Positions 43,708 to 51,269 of a stretch of DNA of 64,000 nt are shown here, piece after piece. The notes below the pieces were generated by a model. The model saw only the letters and a list, made by a program, of their open reading frames with translations, was not told the DNA's origin and made no database searches. How positions within the stretch are numbered: the first letter of the stretch is position 1; every line of letters starts with the position of its first letter. The DNA lies in assembly GCA_001940705.1 (NCBI GenBank), contig MEHG01000002.1, positions 1 to 64,000 on the forward strand. The letters are read 5' to 3'. This DNA comes from Candidatus Thorarchaeota archaeon AB_25 (GTDB lineage Archaea > Asgardarchaeota > Thorarchaeia > Thorarchaeales > Thorarchaeaceae). A program made the translations under genes and the position numbers.

Positions 43708-44787
43708 ATGTCCGCAGAGAGACACAAGCTCCGGCGAAAGGTAGAGCAGCTCAAGGCTTACCAAGGACGCCACAGTTCGTTCACCACTATTTACGTTCCT
43801 CCCTCTAAGAACCTCACCGATGTCATCAGCTTCGTAAAGTCAGAGCTTGCGGGTGCGGAGAATATCAAGAGTAAGGCAAACCGAAAGCATGTTTCGGACA
43901 ACCTCACAGCAATACTTAGTGAACTCACAAAGATTGATGGGCTTCCTGATAATGGCTTAGCATTCTTCTACGGTGTTGAGGAAGAAGGTGGTACCGAGAG
44001 GGAGATTCGAGAATTAGTAGTCCCACCCATACCGATCTCTCAGTTCATCTATCTCTGTGGGCGAGAGTTTGTCACTGAAGAACTTGAGAACATGACGAAA
44101 CCCAAGAGTCTGGTTGTAATCGTTCTGATTGAAGGTGGAAAAGTAACCGTCGGATATCTCCGGGGAAAGCACATGGAGCTAATTCGTGATGAGGACTTCT
44201 ACATCATTGGAAAGACACGAGCTGGAGGTCAATCAGCAAAGAGATACATGCGACTCCGTGAGGAGAAGATGATGGAGTTCTTCAAATTTGTGGGCCGATT
44301 ACTCAATACACTCCTGCTTGATGATCTCGAGAACGTTGATGCAATTGTCCTGGGAGGGAATACAATCCGTGCCCAAGAGTTCCTGGAGAAGGGTGATCTT
44401 GACTATAGACTCCGCGAGAAGGTTGCAGAGACTATCATCCCTGTGAGCATAATCGACGAGACCGGTCTCTACCAAGCCATGAAGGAAGCATCACGGGTTC
44501 TTCGTGAGACTGAGATCTATGCTGAACGACAGGCTTGGGACAGTTTCATAGAAGACTTGATGAAAGGTCTAAACACTGTGACTTATGGTAAGAAAGAAGT
44601 CATGGATGCAATGCGTGAAGGACGAGTGGATACTATAATGGTGCTCGAAGATCTCTCTGATCAGATGGATGAGCTCTATGACGAAGTAACCGCATATGGT
44701 AGCAAGTTGATGGTTTTCTCAAACCAGACTGAATCAGGAGCACAACTGAAGTCATTTGGCGGAATGGCTGCTCGTTTACGATGGTAG
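43708..44787 (+). CDS. prf1: Peptide chain release factor aRF1, short form without mini-domain
   Basis: A 359-residue class I release factor that frees the finished protein at stop codons. NIKS (52-55) and YLCGREF (YxCxxxF) in the N domain read the stop codon; GGQ (173-175) in KTRAGGQSAKRY catalyses peptide release. The ATG at 43708 has AGGTGA seven bases upstream and is preferred over 43693. Usual archaeal aRF1 has about 410 residues. Here TIMVLEDL runs almost directly into MDELYDEV, where the zinc-type mini-domain of domain 3 normally sits, so that part seems to be lost. Confidence 0.9.
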   Translation: MSAERHKLRRKVEQLKAYQGRHSSFTTIYVPPSKNLTDVISFVKSELAGAENIKSKANRKHVSDNLTAILSELTKIDGLPDNGLAFFYGVEEEGGTEREIRELVVPPIPISQFIYLCGREFVTEELENMTKPKSLVVIVLIEGGKVTVGYLRGKHMELIRDEDFYIIGKTRAGGQSAKRYMRLREEKMMEFFKFVGRLLNTLLLDDLENVDAIVLGGNTIRAQEFLEKGDLDYRLREKVAETIIPVSIIDETGLYQAMKEASRVLRETEIYAERQAWDSFIEDLMKGLNTVTYGKKEVMDAMREGRVDTIMVLEDLSDQMDELYDEVTAYGSKLMVFSNQTESGAQLKSFGGMAARLRW

Positions 44788-44802
44788 TAAAATAATGCGA
44801 TT

Positions 44803-45219
44803 CTACCCTCTGGGTGGTCGAGGTAATCCCTTCATTGTTTCAATATCTTCAATCCACTTTGTCAACTCGTTGTTGATTCCATTTATGTATTCCAAGAGGA
44901 CCTGTTGATATTTTCGTAAATGCTGCTGCTCTAGTTTCTTCGACTTCGTAAGGAAATCTTTTGACCGTCTTGGAAAACCAGTTGACCAACGTCGAAGATT
45001 GAGCTCAGCCTTTCGATCCTCAAGTACCTTTTTGGCCAAGCGAATAGTGCGACGTTTAGTAAGGAGGTCTTCAAGCAACTTTTGTAGTGTAATTGTGGCT
45101 GCAACAAGCTCCTTTGCATCGAATTTTGTATCCTGATTTCGTGCGGTGTAGTAGACACGCTTGAGGTCTCTTTTAGCTGTCATCACATGTGTCAGGAGTC
45201 TTGTCAATGAATGAACCAT
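44803..45219 (-). CDS. Helical, basic coiled-coil protein of unknown function
   Basis: A 138-residue protein predicted to be almost all helix, with many Lys, Arg and Leu in heptad-like spacing and a Pro/Arg tail (GLPRPPRG). No hydrophobic segment. Convergent with the release factor, 15 bases apart. No family recognised. Confidence 0.55.
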   Translation of the reverse strand: MVHSLTRLLTHVMTAKRDLKRVYYTARNQDTKFDAKELVAATITLQKLLEDLLTKRRTIRLAKKVLEDRKAELNLRRWSTGFPRRSKDFLTKSKKLEQQHLRKYQQVLLEYINGINNELTKWIEDIETMKGLPRPPRG

Positions 45220-45283
45220 GGTATCTTTGTGTTGAGTCTATGACGTAAAAAGGTCTGTGTTGCTGTATCCTTCGTTGTCCTCG

Positions 45284-45943
45284 TCAGACTAGGGAGTAAT
45301 TACATCTGTCCTTGCTATACGGACAAACTCTGCAGTTACGTTGTTCCTGAGTAGGTCTAGGCCGTTTTCCATTGTACCAGACTTCATCCAGTCTTCCTAA
45401 CTTTCTGAGCACATTCTTTGGTTTGAATCGAGTCACGTATGTTTTACCACCACTACATCGCCAACATTCTTTGGTTGATTTCTTGTCAAGGCATCTTTTT
45501 GCCTTATCTTGTAAACAGTAGACCGTTACAAGCCTTGTTGATGAACATGAAATACCACTCTCAAGAAGTGCCAGTGCATAGAGACCTGATTGAAAGACAT
45601 CCTCTGGATTTGCCTGTTTTGGCAGATGCTTCAAAGGAAACTTGTACTCAATGACAAGGTCCAATATCGGTGTTTTTTCATGGTGGAGAATCGCTCCATC
45701 AAGTCTTCCAACAAACCTGTGACCTAAGGACCTAACGTTCTCTTCGGAGAAGAAGTAAAACTGATTGACCTTCCATCGATTAGGCCTCTCCTTGAGAAAT
45801 TCTGATAAGCTCCATGGAGCTGGAATCGCTCGCCTCATCTTCATTCCAGTTGTAGCAAAACCTGTTCTTGGCTGTAGTGCAAGAAGAAGAATAACTCCAG
45901 CGATGAACACTACCATCATGATCAGACTAGCCAAACCACTCAT
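45284..45943 (-). CDS. Cas4-like PD-(D/E)XK nuclease, C-terminal half, membrane-anchored
   Basis: About 219 residues from the ATG at 45943, with an alternative ATG at 45976. One membrane helix (about 2-22) opens the protein. The nuclease core follows: Asp82 in GRLDG, Glu99-Tyr-Lys101 in DLVIEYKF and Gln118 in FQSGLYALAL, the standard PD-(D/E)XK order. Three Cys (204, 207, 214) in CRVCPYSKDRC form the C-terminal part of a Cas4-type iron-sulfur site. The first Cys and the leading His of this fold are missing here but are present in the gene directly upstream. Confidence 0.7.
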   Translation of the reverse strand: MSGLASLIMMVVFIAGVILLLALQPRTGFATTGMKMRRAIPAPWSLSEFLKERPNRWKVNQFYFFSEENVRSLGHRFVGRLDGAILHHEKTPILDLVIEYKFPLKHLPKQANPEDVFQSGLYALALLESGISCSSTRLVTVYCLQDKAKRCLDKKSTKECWRCSGGKTYVTRFKPKNVLRKLGRLDEVWYNGKRPRPTQEQRNCRVCPYSKDRCNYSLV

Positions 45944-45947
45944 CCAA

Positions 45948-46217
45948 TCACCACAAAATCCACAAGACCCCTGCAATCAGGGTCAGGATTATTATCAGCA
46001 TGGGTGCAATCCGGCTCTCTGTCTTCCCTGTATATTGACTATCTGATTGGATTGACACACGCCGATGCAACTCTGTCCCAGTGACACTAGCTGGAGAGTG
46101 TGAATCTCCAAATTTGTGCCTGAGATGCAGTCGATACTCGCACTGGAACTGTGTTCTCAATTCCGATACTTCACGCATCTTGTGAAATGGTTCTTTTTCA
46201 GCCTCGGTCAGTCTCAT
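45948..46217 (-). CDS. Cas4-like nuclease, N-terminal half, with C-terminal membrane helix
   Basis: An 89-residue protein. VSELRTQFQCEYRLHLRHKF and the GTELHRRV segment match the N-terminal part of Cas4/RecB-type nucleases: Cys26 is the first cluster ligand and His51 the first active-site residue. It then runs into one membrane helix (about 71-89) and stops. The next gene starts four bases later and carries the rest of the fold after its own membrane helix. No CRISPR array or cas gene is in the window, so this is not evidence of CRISPR adaptation. Confidence 0.65.
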   Translation of the reverse strand: MRLTEAEKEPFHKMREVSELRTQFQCEYRLHLRHKFGDSHSPASVTGTELHRRVSIQSDSQYTGKTESRIAPMLIIILTLIAGVLWILW

Positions 46218-46345
46218 TACATGTCAGAGTAGTGTTTCTGACAATACTACAAAAGGGCCACACATCAGACCAAACAGTAGAGATTCACTTATATTCAACT
46301 CTTACAATTTACATCATCAGGATTTCGCTACGGAGACAAATACTG

Positions 46346-46768
46346 ATGGCAGACGAAACCTATGAAGGCGCAACCGCCGGAAAAGTACTAGTTTTTGATG
46401 CAAGTGAGACCGTAAAATTCCCAACTGCCTTCAAAAACGCCATGGGAACAGGTCAAGGTCTAATGGTGCTAGTGCACAAAGACCGACTCATTAAGATATT
46501 TCCTCTCGAGAGCGACGAAGTATTGTTTCTCAGTCTCGAGATTGGAAAACTCACAAATGACTTCTTGACCAAACTATCTCAAATATTCAAGAAGGCAGGT
46601 CTCGTTGATCTCCTATTTTCAACGGGTGTGTGTCTCCGAGGAACAAGATGTTTCTACGAGTGCTACTTTAACCCCGGACAACTCAGCTCAGACCTTACAG
46701 ACCTGGAGAGCTCACTCAAGGTTCTGGATGGAGTTCAAAGAGTTGTTGTTGAAAAGGTGTCAGTTTGA
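46346..46768 (+). CDS. Unknown alpha/beta protein
   Basis: About 140 residues from the ATG at 46346, which has CGGAGAC nine bases upstream. The frame is open back to 46151, but that part has no coding character. The predicted pattern is beta-beta-alpha-beta-alpha-beta; it starts MADETYEGATAGKVLVFDASE and has CLRGTRCFYECYF with three Cys. It may be a ferredoxin-like or ACT-like fold, but I cannot name a family. Confidence 0.55.
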   Translation: MADETYEGATAGKVLVFDASETVKFPTAFKNAMGTGQGLMVLVHKDRLIKIFPLESDEVLFLSLEIGKLTNDFLTKLSQIFKKAGLVDLLFSTGVCLRGTRCFYECYFNPGQLSSDLTDLESSLKVLDGVQRVVVEKVSV

Positions 46769-46804
46769 TCTAGAAAATCAAGCAGTAGCATTGGTGCCCT
46801 TGAC

Positions 46805-47494
46805 ATGCAGAATATTTTCCAATTCATAACAGACATGATTAGTCAGGGGTATGTTGGTCTCTTCATCATCTGCTTTGCTATCAACATGATTCCATTTCTC
46901 AGTCCTAGTAATATGGTCCTTGCTGGAGCTGCAGTATTGACCTTCTCAATCTTAGGACCTGTTGGAATAACAGAGGCACTCCTCATAGGAATAATCGTGG
47001 CAATAACTGCCACACTTGCAAAGTTGATTCATTTCTATGTTGTCAGAGGGTCAAGAGTAGTTCTCTCTGAGGAGCGACTGAAATCTCTAGATTCAGAAAA
47101 GCAGCGTGTTGAGAAATGGGGGGCGCTTGCACTGTTCATTGCAGCAGCTTCACCAGTCCCAGATGATCCTTTGATAGTCTATGTTGGCCTCACGAAATAT
47201 AACACTGCTAAGTTCATAATCAGCTATTTCACAGGAAAAGTAGCTGTGACAATCGCTGGAGCAGTCATTGCTCTTTTCGGACTCACTTTGGGAGGAGGAT
47301 TCTTTGAGTCAATGCCTATTGTTGTAGCATCAATCGCCCTAACTGTTATTATTACAGGGATTCTATTCAAACGAAAGACTGAGGGACAAGAGTCTGATAT
47401 GCTCCAAGATATTCTTGAAGATGAGTTAATCCATGACGAAGAGTCTTTGAACACGAGAAATGATGATGAAAAAACCGATTCTGAGGATTATTGA
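46805..47494 (+). CDS. VTT/DedA-like membrane protein
   Basis: A 229-residue protein with about five hydrophobic helices. The segment ASPVPDDPLIVYVGLTKYNT and the following GKVAVTIAGA match the VTT (SNARE-associated, DedA) core with its re-entrant loop. Relatives flip lipids across membranes. The last 40 residues are acidic and soluble. Its start lies 36 bases after the upstream stop. Confidence 0.72.
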   Translation: MQNIFQFITDMISQGYVGLFIICFAINMIPFLSPSNMVLAGAAVLTFSILGPVGITEALLIGIIVAITATLAKLIHFYVVRGSRVVLSEERLKSLDSEKQRVEKWGALALFIAAASPVPDDPLIVYVGLTKYNTAKFIISYFTGKVAVTIAGAVIALFGLTLGGGFFESMPIVVASIALTVIITGILFKRKTEGQESDMLQDILEDELIHDEESLNTRNDDEKTDSEDY

Positions 47495-47543
47495 CTAGTA
47501 CGGAATTCTTAAGAGGCAACCAAAGAGATTCTATTTTGTTTAG

Positions 47544-47948
47544 GTGACAATTTTGACCAGTACAAGTCTAGCAGAAGTGAAATGCACAAAATGCAAGAAG
47601 GTCTATGAAACAGATGTAGTGGATCATATCGATTTGTCTGAAGACCGAGATTTGATCAATGCGTTGAAAACTGGCAAAGCAAATCGAGTTCAATGTCCTA
47701 AGTGCAAGAAAGTGATGTACTTGAATAGGAGCATCGTCGTGAACTTCGAACCTGAGAATAGAATTGTTGTCTTCGATCCAGCAGCCCGAACTAAAGCTGC
47801 TAAAGAGGATTTCATACAAGATTTTCATAGTGTCATTTCTTTCAATGAAACCCTCAGTGAGATTGGTGAGGAAACTGAATTCCTCGTCATTAGCAAAATT
47901 GACAAGCTTAAAACTATGCTTGACGACTATCTCAAAGCATACAAGTAG
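47544..47948 (+). CDS. CpXC-domain zinc protein
   Basis: A 134-residue protein from a GTG start. CTKC (14-17) and CPKC (51-54) bracket a strand-rich region with DRDLINALKTGKANRVQ, the pattern of the CpXC family. The C-terminal half is helical. Family function is unknown. The convergent ino1 gene ends four bases from its stop. Confidence 0.7.
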   Translation: MTILTSTSLAEVKCTKCKKVYETDVVDHIDLSEDRDLINALKTGKANRVQCPKCKKVMYLNRSIVVNFEPENRIVVFDPAARTKAAKEDFIQDFHSVISFNETLSEIGEETEFLVISKIDKLKTMLDDYLKAYK

Positions 47949-47952
47949 TTCC

Positions 47953-49029
47953 CTAGAGTCTTCGTTTTCCTAGAAGGAACTCCTCCACCCATCTCTCAGC
48001 TCTGTACATTGTTGTGGGTGTTGGAGGCATTTTGAAGCCATATGCTGAGATCGATTCCAGAGACCCACTAAGACCTCTCTTTAGAGCGAGCTTTGTTCCT
48101 CTGATTGTATCCATGAGAATTGGACCCGCATTTGGACCGTCTGTGACTTCCATTCTGATATCAATCTTGATTGGTGCACCGCCAAACTGGCGACCGTTTA
48201 TATAGAAGAATGAATCCCGGCTATTGTCCATAAAGGAAACGAAATCGCTTGATCCAGCAACGAGTGGTGCATCATATGGAAGATCTTGACTGATTGCCTC
48301 GCTCTTCACCCCTCTCTTCCTCATCCTTCCTCTGTAGTGGGAATCGAGCGACTCAGCCCCACCACCAATATCGAGCTGGTAGCTCTTGTCTACATGGACA
48401 CCTCTTGATACTAAGAGCTGGAGGATGCTGCGATGAAGTACTGTAGAGCCCAGCTGGTCTTGAATGTCATCTCCAACTAATGGAAGACCTTTCTCTTCGA
48501 ATTTCTTACTCCATTCAAGATCTGATGCAATAGGAATCGGGGCACCATTGATGAAAGCACAACCAGCTTCGAGAGCTACGTTCGCATAGTACTTGGTAGC
48601 TTCTTCTGCTGAACCGGGAATAAGGTTGATGAGGATCTCTGCTTTTGAATCCTTGAGAACTTTCACCACATCGGCATCTTTGACTGTTGAAACAGTGACA
48701 AGCGCTTTGAGCATGTCATCAACACCATCAAGTGCAGGTCCCTTCATTACTTCAACACCTGTCTTCGGAACGCTGGCAAAAGCCATCACGTTGTTTGGTT
48801 TGGCAAAAATGGCCTCTGAAAGATCAAAGCCTACCTTGGTGTTAGCAACATCAAAGGCTGCAACAAACTGGATGTCCTTGATGTGAAAACCTGCAAAGTC
48901 CGGATGTCCGAGCCCGATATTCTCACTATCTGCTCTGGCTTCTTTGTAGAATTCAACACCTTGCACAAGTGCGCTTGCGCAGTTGCCTACTCCAACAATA
49001 GCGACCTTTATTCCGTTCAAATATGTCAC
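47953..49029 (-). CDS. ino1: Myo-inositol-1-phosphate synthase
   Basis: A 358-residue archaeal-type enzyme. GVGNCASALVQG near the start binds NAD; SAEEATKYYANVALEAGCAFINGAPIP-type core (read in parts: LINLIPGS, AFINGAPIPIA, GDDIQDQLGSTVLH) and DIGGGAESLD mark the catalytic domain. It makes inositol phosphate from glucose 6-phosphate for archaeal inositol lipids or compatible solutes. A TATA-like element at 49062-49070 lies about 35 bases before the start. Confidence 0.93.
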   Translation of the reverse strand: MTYLNGIKVAIVGVGNCASALVQGVEFYKEARADSENIGLGHPDFAGFHIKDIQFVAAFDVANTKVGFDLSEAIFAKPNNVMAFASVPKTGVEVMKGPALDGVDDMLKALVTVSTVKDADVVKVLKDSKAEILINLIPGSAEEATKYYANVALEAGCAFINGAPIPIASDLEWSKKFEEKGLPLVGDDIQDQLGSTVLHRSILQLLVSRGVHVDKSYQLDIGGGAESLDSHYRGRMRKRGVKSEAISQDLPYDAPLVAGSSDFVSFMDNSRDSFFYINGRQFGGAPIKIDIRMEVTDGPNAGPILMDTIRGTKLALKRGLSGSLESISAYGFKMPPTPTTMYRAERWVEEFLLGKRRL

Positions 49030-49132
49030 CTCTGGCTCTATTCCTGCAAAATCCGGTGAATTTCTTATAAGTTATTCTATGAGTATAGAATAGTTGCATA
49101 CTCAGAACACTTATGTTGGTATGTTGCGTACA

Positions 49133-49394
49133 GTATGGTGGACGATTGGTCGGATGCCCCGTTGCTCCAAGCATCGTCGATAAGTCGTGGGAACGATGCG
49201 ACACATTTGTAATGGCGTATACGAATATCCTTCTGCAGGGAAATTCGGATCTCTCACCCCCGAGGGTTCAGAGAAGTGTCTTAGCAATGTGTGCACTGGA
49301 GCGCCACTCATGTTCAAAATAACAAAAGAGGGTGGACCTCGAGCCCGCAAAATCGGGCACCAAGTCTTAGGTGTCCACCATCGTCCACCTTTTC
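49133..49394 (+). ncRNA. Candidate structured RNA of about 260 nt, family unknown
   Basis: A fully nested set of helices: an outer 10-bp stem (49137-49146 with 49380-49389), a hairpin (49171-49177 with 49193-49199), a long-range stem (49201-49207 with 49286-49292) that encloses two hairpins (49222-49226/49243-49247 and 49250-49254/49270-49274), and a three-way junction (49331-49337 with 49373-49379). A TATA-like ACTTATGTT at 49109 and a TTTT run at 49390-49393 fit a plus-strand transcript. Ribonuclease P and SRP signatures were not found. The 536-base gap holds no convincing protein gene. Confidence 0.6.
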
Positions 49395-49565
49395 TGTGAT
49401 TTTCAAGGTTTAGCTAAGAGTTTAAAGGGAAATGTACTACCACGAAGGATAGCAGTGCCCTCAAACATTAGTTGAATCACAAGCTCCAGAGTTCCAGGCA
49501 CAGCTTTGCGATCCCTGAGGAAGATTCTACTTTTGAAGACCTGCAAATCAAAGACGTGAGAGATT

Positions 49566-50039
49566 ATGGGATATCAAGAGAGAGAGCCAATTGAGGCTCA
49601 GATTTCAGAACTGAAACCGAGAATGAAGAGTGTGAACATTTCGTTCAAGGTCATCGAAAAAGGCGAAGTCAGGGAAGTGACATCCAGAGCTGACGGAGAA
49701 CAGCACCGCGTATGCGACACAGTTGTTGGTGATAGCACTGGTCTTGTGACCGTCCCACTTTGGGATGCCGCGATTGATGAAGTCGTGGATGAAAAGACCT
49801 ATCGTCTTGAGAATGGTTATACTACTCTCTTCCAAGGACACCTCCGGCTCAACATAGGCCGATATGGCACGCTGAAGGAGGCCGAGGAAGCCATTGAAGA
49901 AGTCAACAATGAAGTTGATATGAGCGCCGAAGAGCACGAGCGCCGACCAAGATATGGTGGTGGCGGAGGCGGCCGAGGTGGCGGTAGAGACCGTCGTGGT
50001 GGCGGTGGTGGATACCGCGATAGGGACGGCGGCTACTAG
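49566..50039 (+). CDS. RPA/SSB-like OB-fold protein with RG-rich tail
   Basis: A 157-residue single-stranded-nucleic-acid-binding protein. An OB fold spans about residues 15-115 (ISELKPRMKSVN, FKVIEKGEVREVT, VTVPLWDAAIDEV), resembling archaeal SSB/RPA and human hSSB1. The last 35 residues are Gly/Arg-rich (RGG-like) and end in Gly-Gly-Tyr. A TATA-like element lies near 49418, so the leader would be over 100 bases. A TTG-started frame of 40 codons (49472-49594) overlaps the gene start; it may be a leader ORF or chance. Confidence 0.85.
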   Translation: MGYQEREPIEAQISELKPRMKSVNISFKVIEKGEVREVTSRADGEQHRVCDTVVGDSTGLVTVPLWDAAIDEVVDEKTYRLENGYTTLFQGHLRLNIGRYGTLKEAEEAIEEVNNEVDMSAEEHERRPRYGGGGGGRGGGRDRRGGGGGYRDRDGGY

Positions 50040-50069
50040 TTCAAATTCATAATCAATCAATTATGGCTG

Positions 50070-50108
50070 ACGCTACTTCGTGTAGCGTTTGCCCATCTTC
50101 TTTTTTCA
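50070..50108 (+). terminator. Terminator after the OB-fold gene
   Basis: ACGCTAC (50070-50076) pairs with GTAGCGT (50082-50088) around TTCGT, followed by a T-run at 50099-50108. It ends beside the convergent GlcF-like stop. Confidence 0.7.
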
Positions 50109-51266
50109 TTTCAGACTTTCAGCAAGCAAGTCTACAACATCAACGACACGAATCTTACTTTCAATCTGTTTCGCACCTGCCTCGAGATTATTTTCACAGA
50201 ATGGACAAGCAGTAGCGATTATTTCAGCATCAATTTCCATTGCACTCTTCACTCTATCTGCAGCCATCCTCTTAGACAATTCTGCATCATATGATCGGAG
50301 CCCTCCTCCAGCACCGCAGCACATCGCAGTGTTTCTGTTGGTCTCCATTTCCACGAGTTCAACACCTGGGATTGATCTAATTATCTCTCTCGGGTCATCA
50401 TAGACCCCGGCAGCCCTCGAAAGATGGCATGGATCATGGTATGTTACCTTTACTCCCTTACCCAGTGGTTTTAGCTTGAGTTTCTTTCCTTGGACAATCT
50501 CCTGAAGGGCTTCAGTTATATGAAGGATCTCTGGAAGTTCTAAACCGAGCTTTGGATAATCATTCCTGAGAGTCTTCAAACATCCTGCACATGTCACGAG
50601 TATCTTCTTGGCTCCCGAGTTTTTAATGACCTCTACAAACTTCTCAGCATTCTTCTGTGCATCTTCTACTCTTCCTGTGCGAAGCATGACGCTACCACAA
50701 CACGGCTCTTCTTCAAGTACTGCAAAATCAATGCCAGCTGCCTTGAGAATCTTAGCAGTGGACTTGGCTATGTTTGGCAGTCTCATACCTGCTGTGCAAC
50801 CAGTGTAGTAGAGCACCTCTCCAGTTGTTGGGACATCGAAACCGACCTCTTTGACCCAGTTCCGCTTGATCTTGTTATCTTCCTCGTATGGATTATCATA
50901 TTTCATGATTTTCTCTGCAATGGTGTCGTGAACGTCATTGGGAATATCATTTAGAACTGCTCTTACCTTCTCAAGGCACTCAGTCGGGTCGAACTCTGCT
51001 GCACAGATTTCAGTGCAATTCCCACAGAGTGTGCAGGTAAATAACGATTCAGCATTCTCTGGTGTTTTCTCAAGTGTGCCATCAAGCAGAGCTAGTGCCA
51101 CTTGAATTCTACCACGCATGAAACTGGTTTCAAAGCCGGAAGAGTTCCTCCAGACTGGACAGACTCCATCAAATCCTCTATCTTCGTACACAGCATTACG
51201 ACAGATGCCGCATCTGCGACATTGCATCAAGTTCTCAACGAGTTCATCAAGGTCTATCTCTATCAT
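50106..51266 (-). CDS. GlcF/HdrB-like Fe-S oxidoreductase subunit, copy 1
   Basis: A 386-residue protein. Two 4Fe-4S motifs (CRRCGICR..CP near 17 and CTLCGNCTEIC near 95) precede two CCG domains (TGCTAG, CCGSV, CAGC and HDPCHLS, CCGAGGG). This is the partner of the flavin subunit encoded just upstream, three bases away. Together they oxidise a 2-hydroxyacid such as lactate or glycolate and pass electrons on. It ends the minus-strand operon. Confidence 0.9.
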   Translation of the reverse strand: MIEIDLDELVENLMQCRRCGICRNAVYEDRGFDGVCPVWRNSSGFETSFMRGRIQVALALLDGTLEKTPENAESLFTCTLCGNCTEICAAEFDPTECLEKVRAVLNDIPNDVHDTIAEKIMKYDNPYEEDNKIKRNWVKEVGFDVPTTGEVLYYTGCTAGMRLPNIAKSTAKILKAAGIDFAVLEEEPCCGSVMLRTGRVEDAQKNAEKFVEVIKNSGAKKILVTCAGCLKTLRNDYPKLGLELPEILHITEALQEIVQGKKLKLKPLGKGVKVTYHDPCHLSRAAGVYDDPREIIRSIPGVELVEMETNRNTAMCCGAGGGLRSYDAELSKRMAADRVKSAMEIDAEIIATACPFCENNLEAGAKQIESKIRVVDVVDLLAESLK

Positions 51267-51269
51267 CCG

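Noticed and set aside
43570-43773. Minus-strand frame over the start of the release-factor gene
   Set aside because: It covers the TATA box and the first codons of prf1 and has no protein features.
45284-46217. CRISPR adaptation locus because of the Cas4-like fold
   Set aside because: No repeat-spacer array and no cas1 or cas2 in the window; Cas4-like nucleases also occur alone.
49113-49350. Short open frames on both strands in the gap before the OB-fold gene
   Set aside because: They overlap the nested RNA helices, have no ribosome sites and read as random sequence.
49133-49394. Identification as RNase P RNA or SRP RNA
   Set aside because: A loose CAGAGAAGTGTCTTA resemblance to RNase P CR V (49269-49283) is about 110 bases from the 3' end and lacks the matching CR I; the SRP helix 8 motif is missing.
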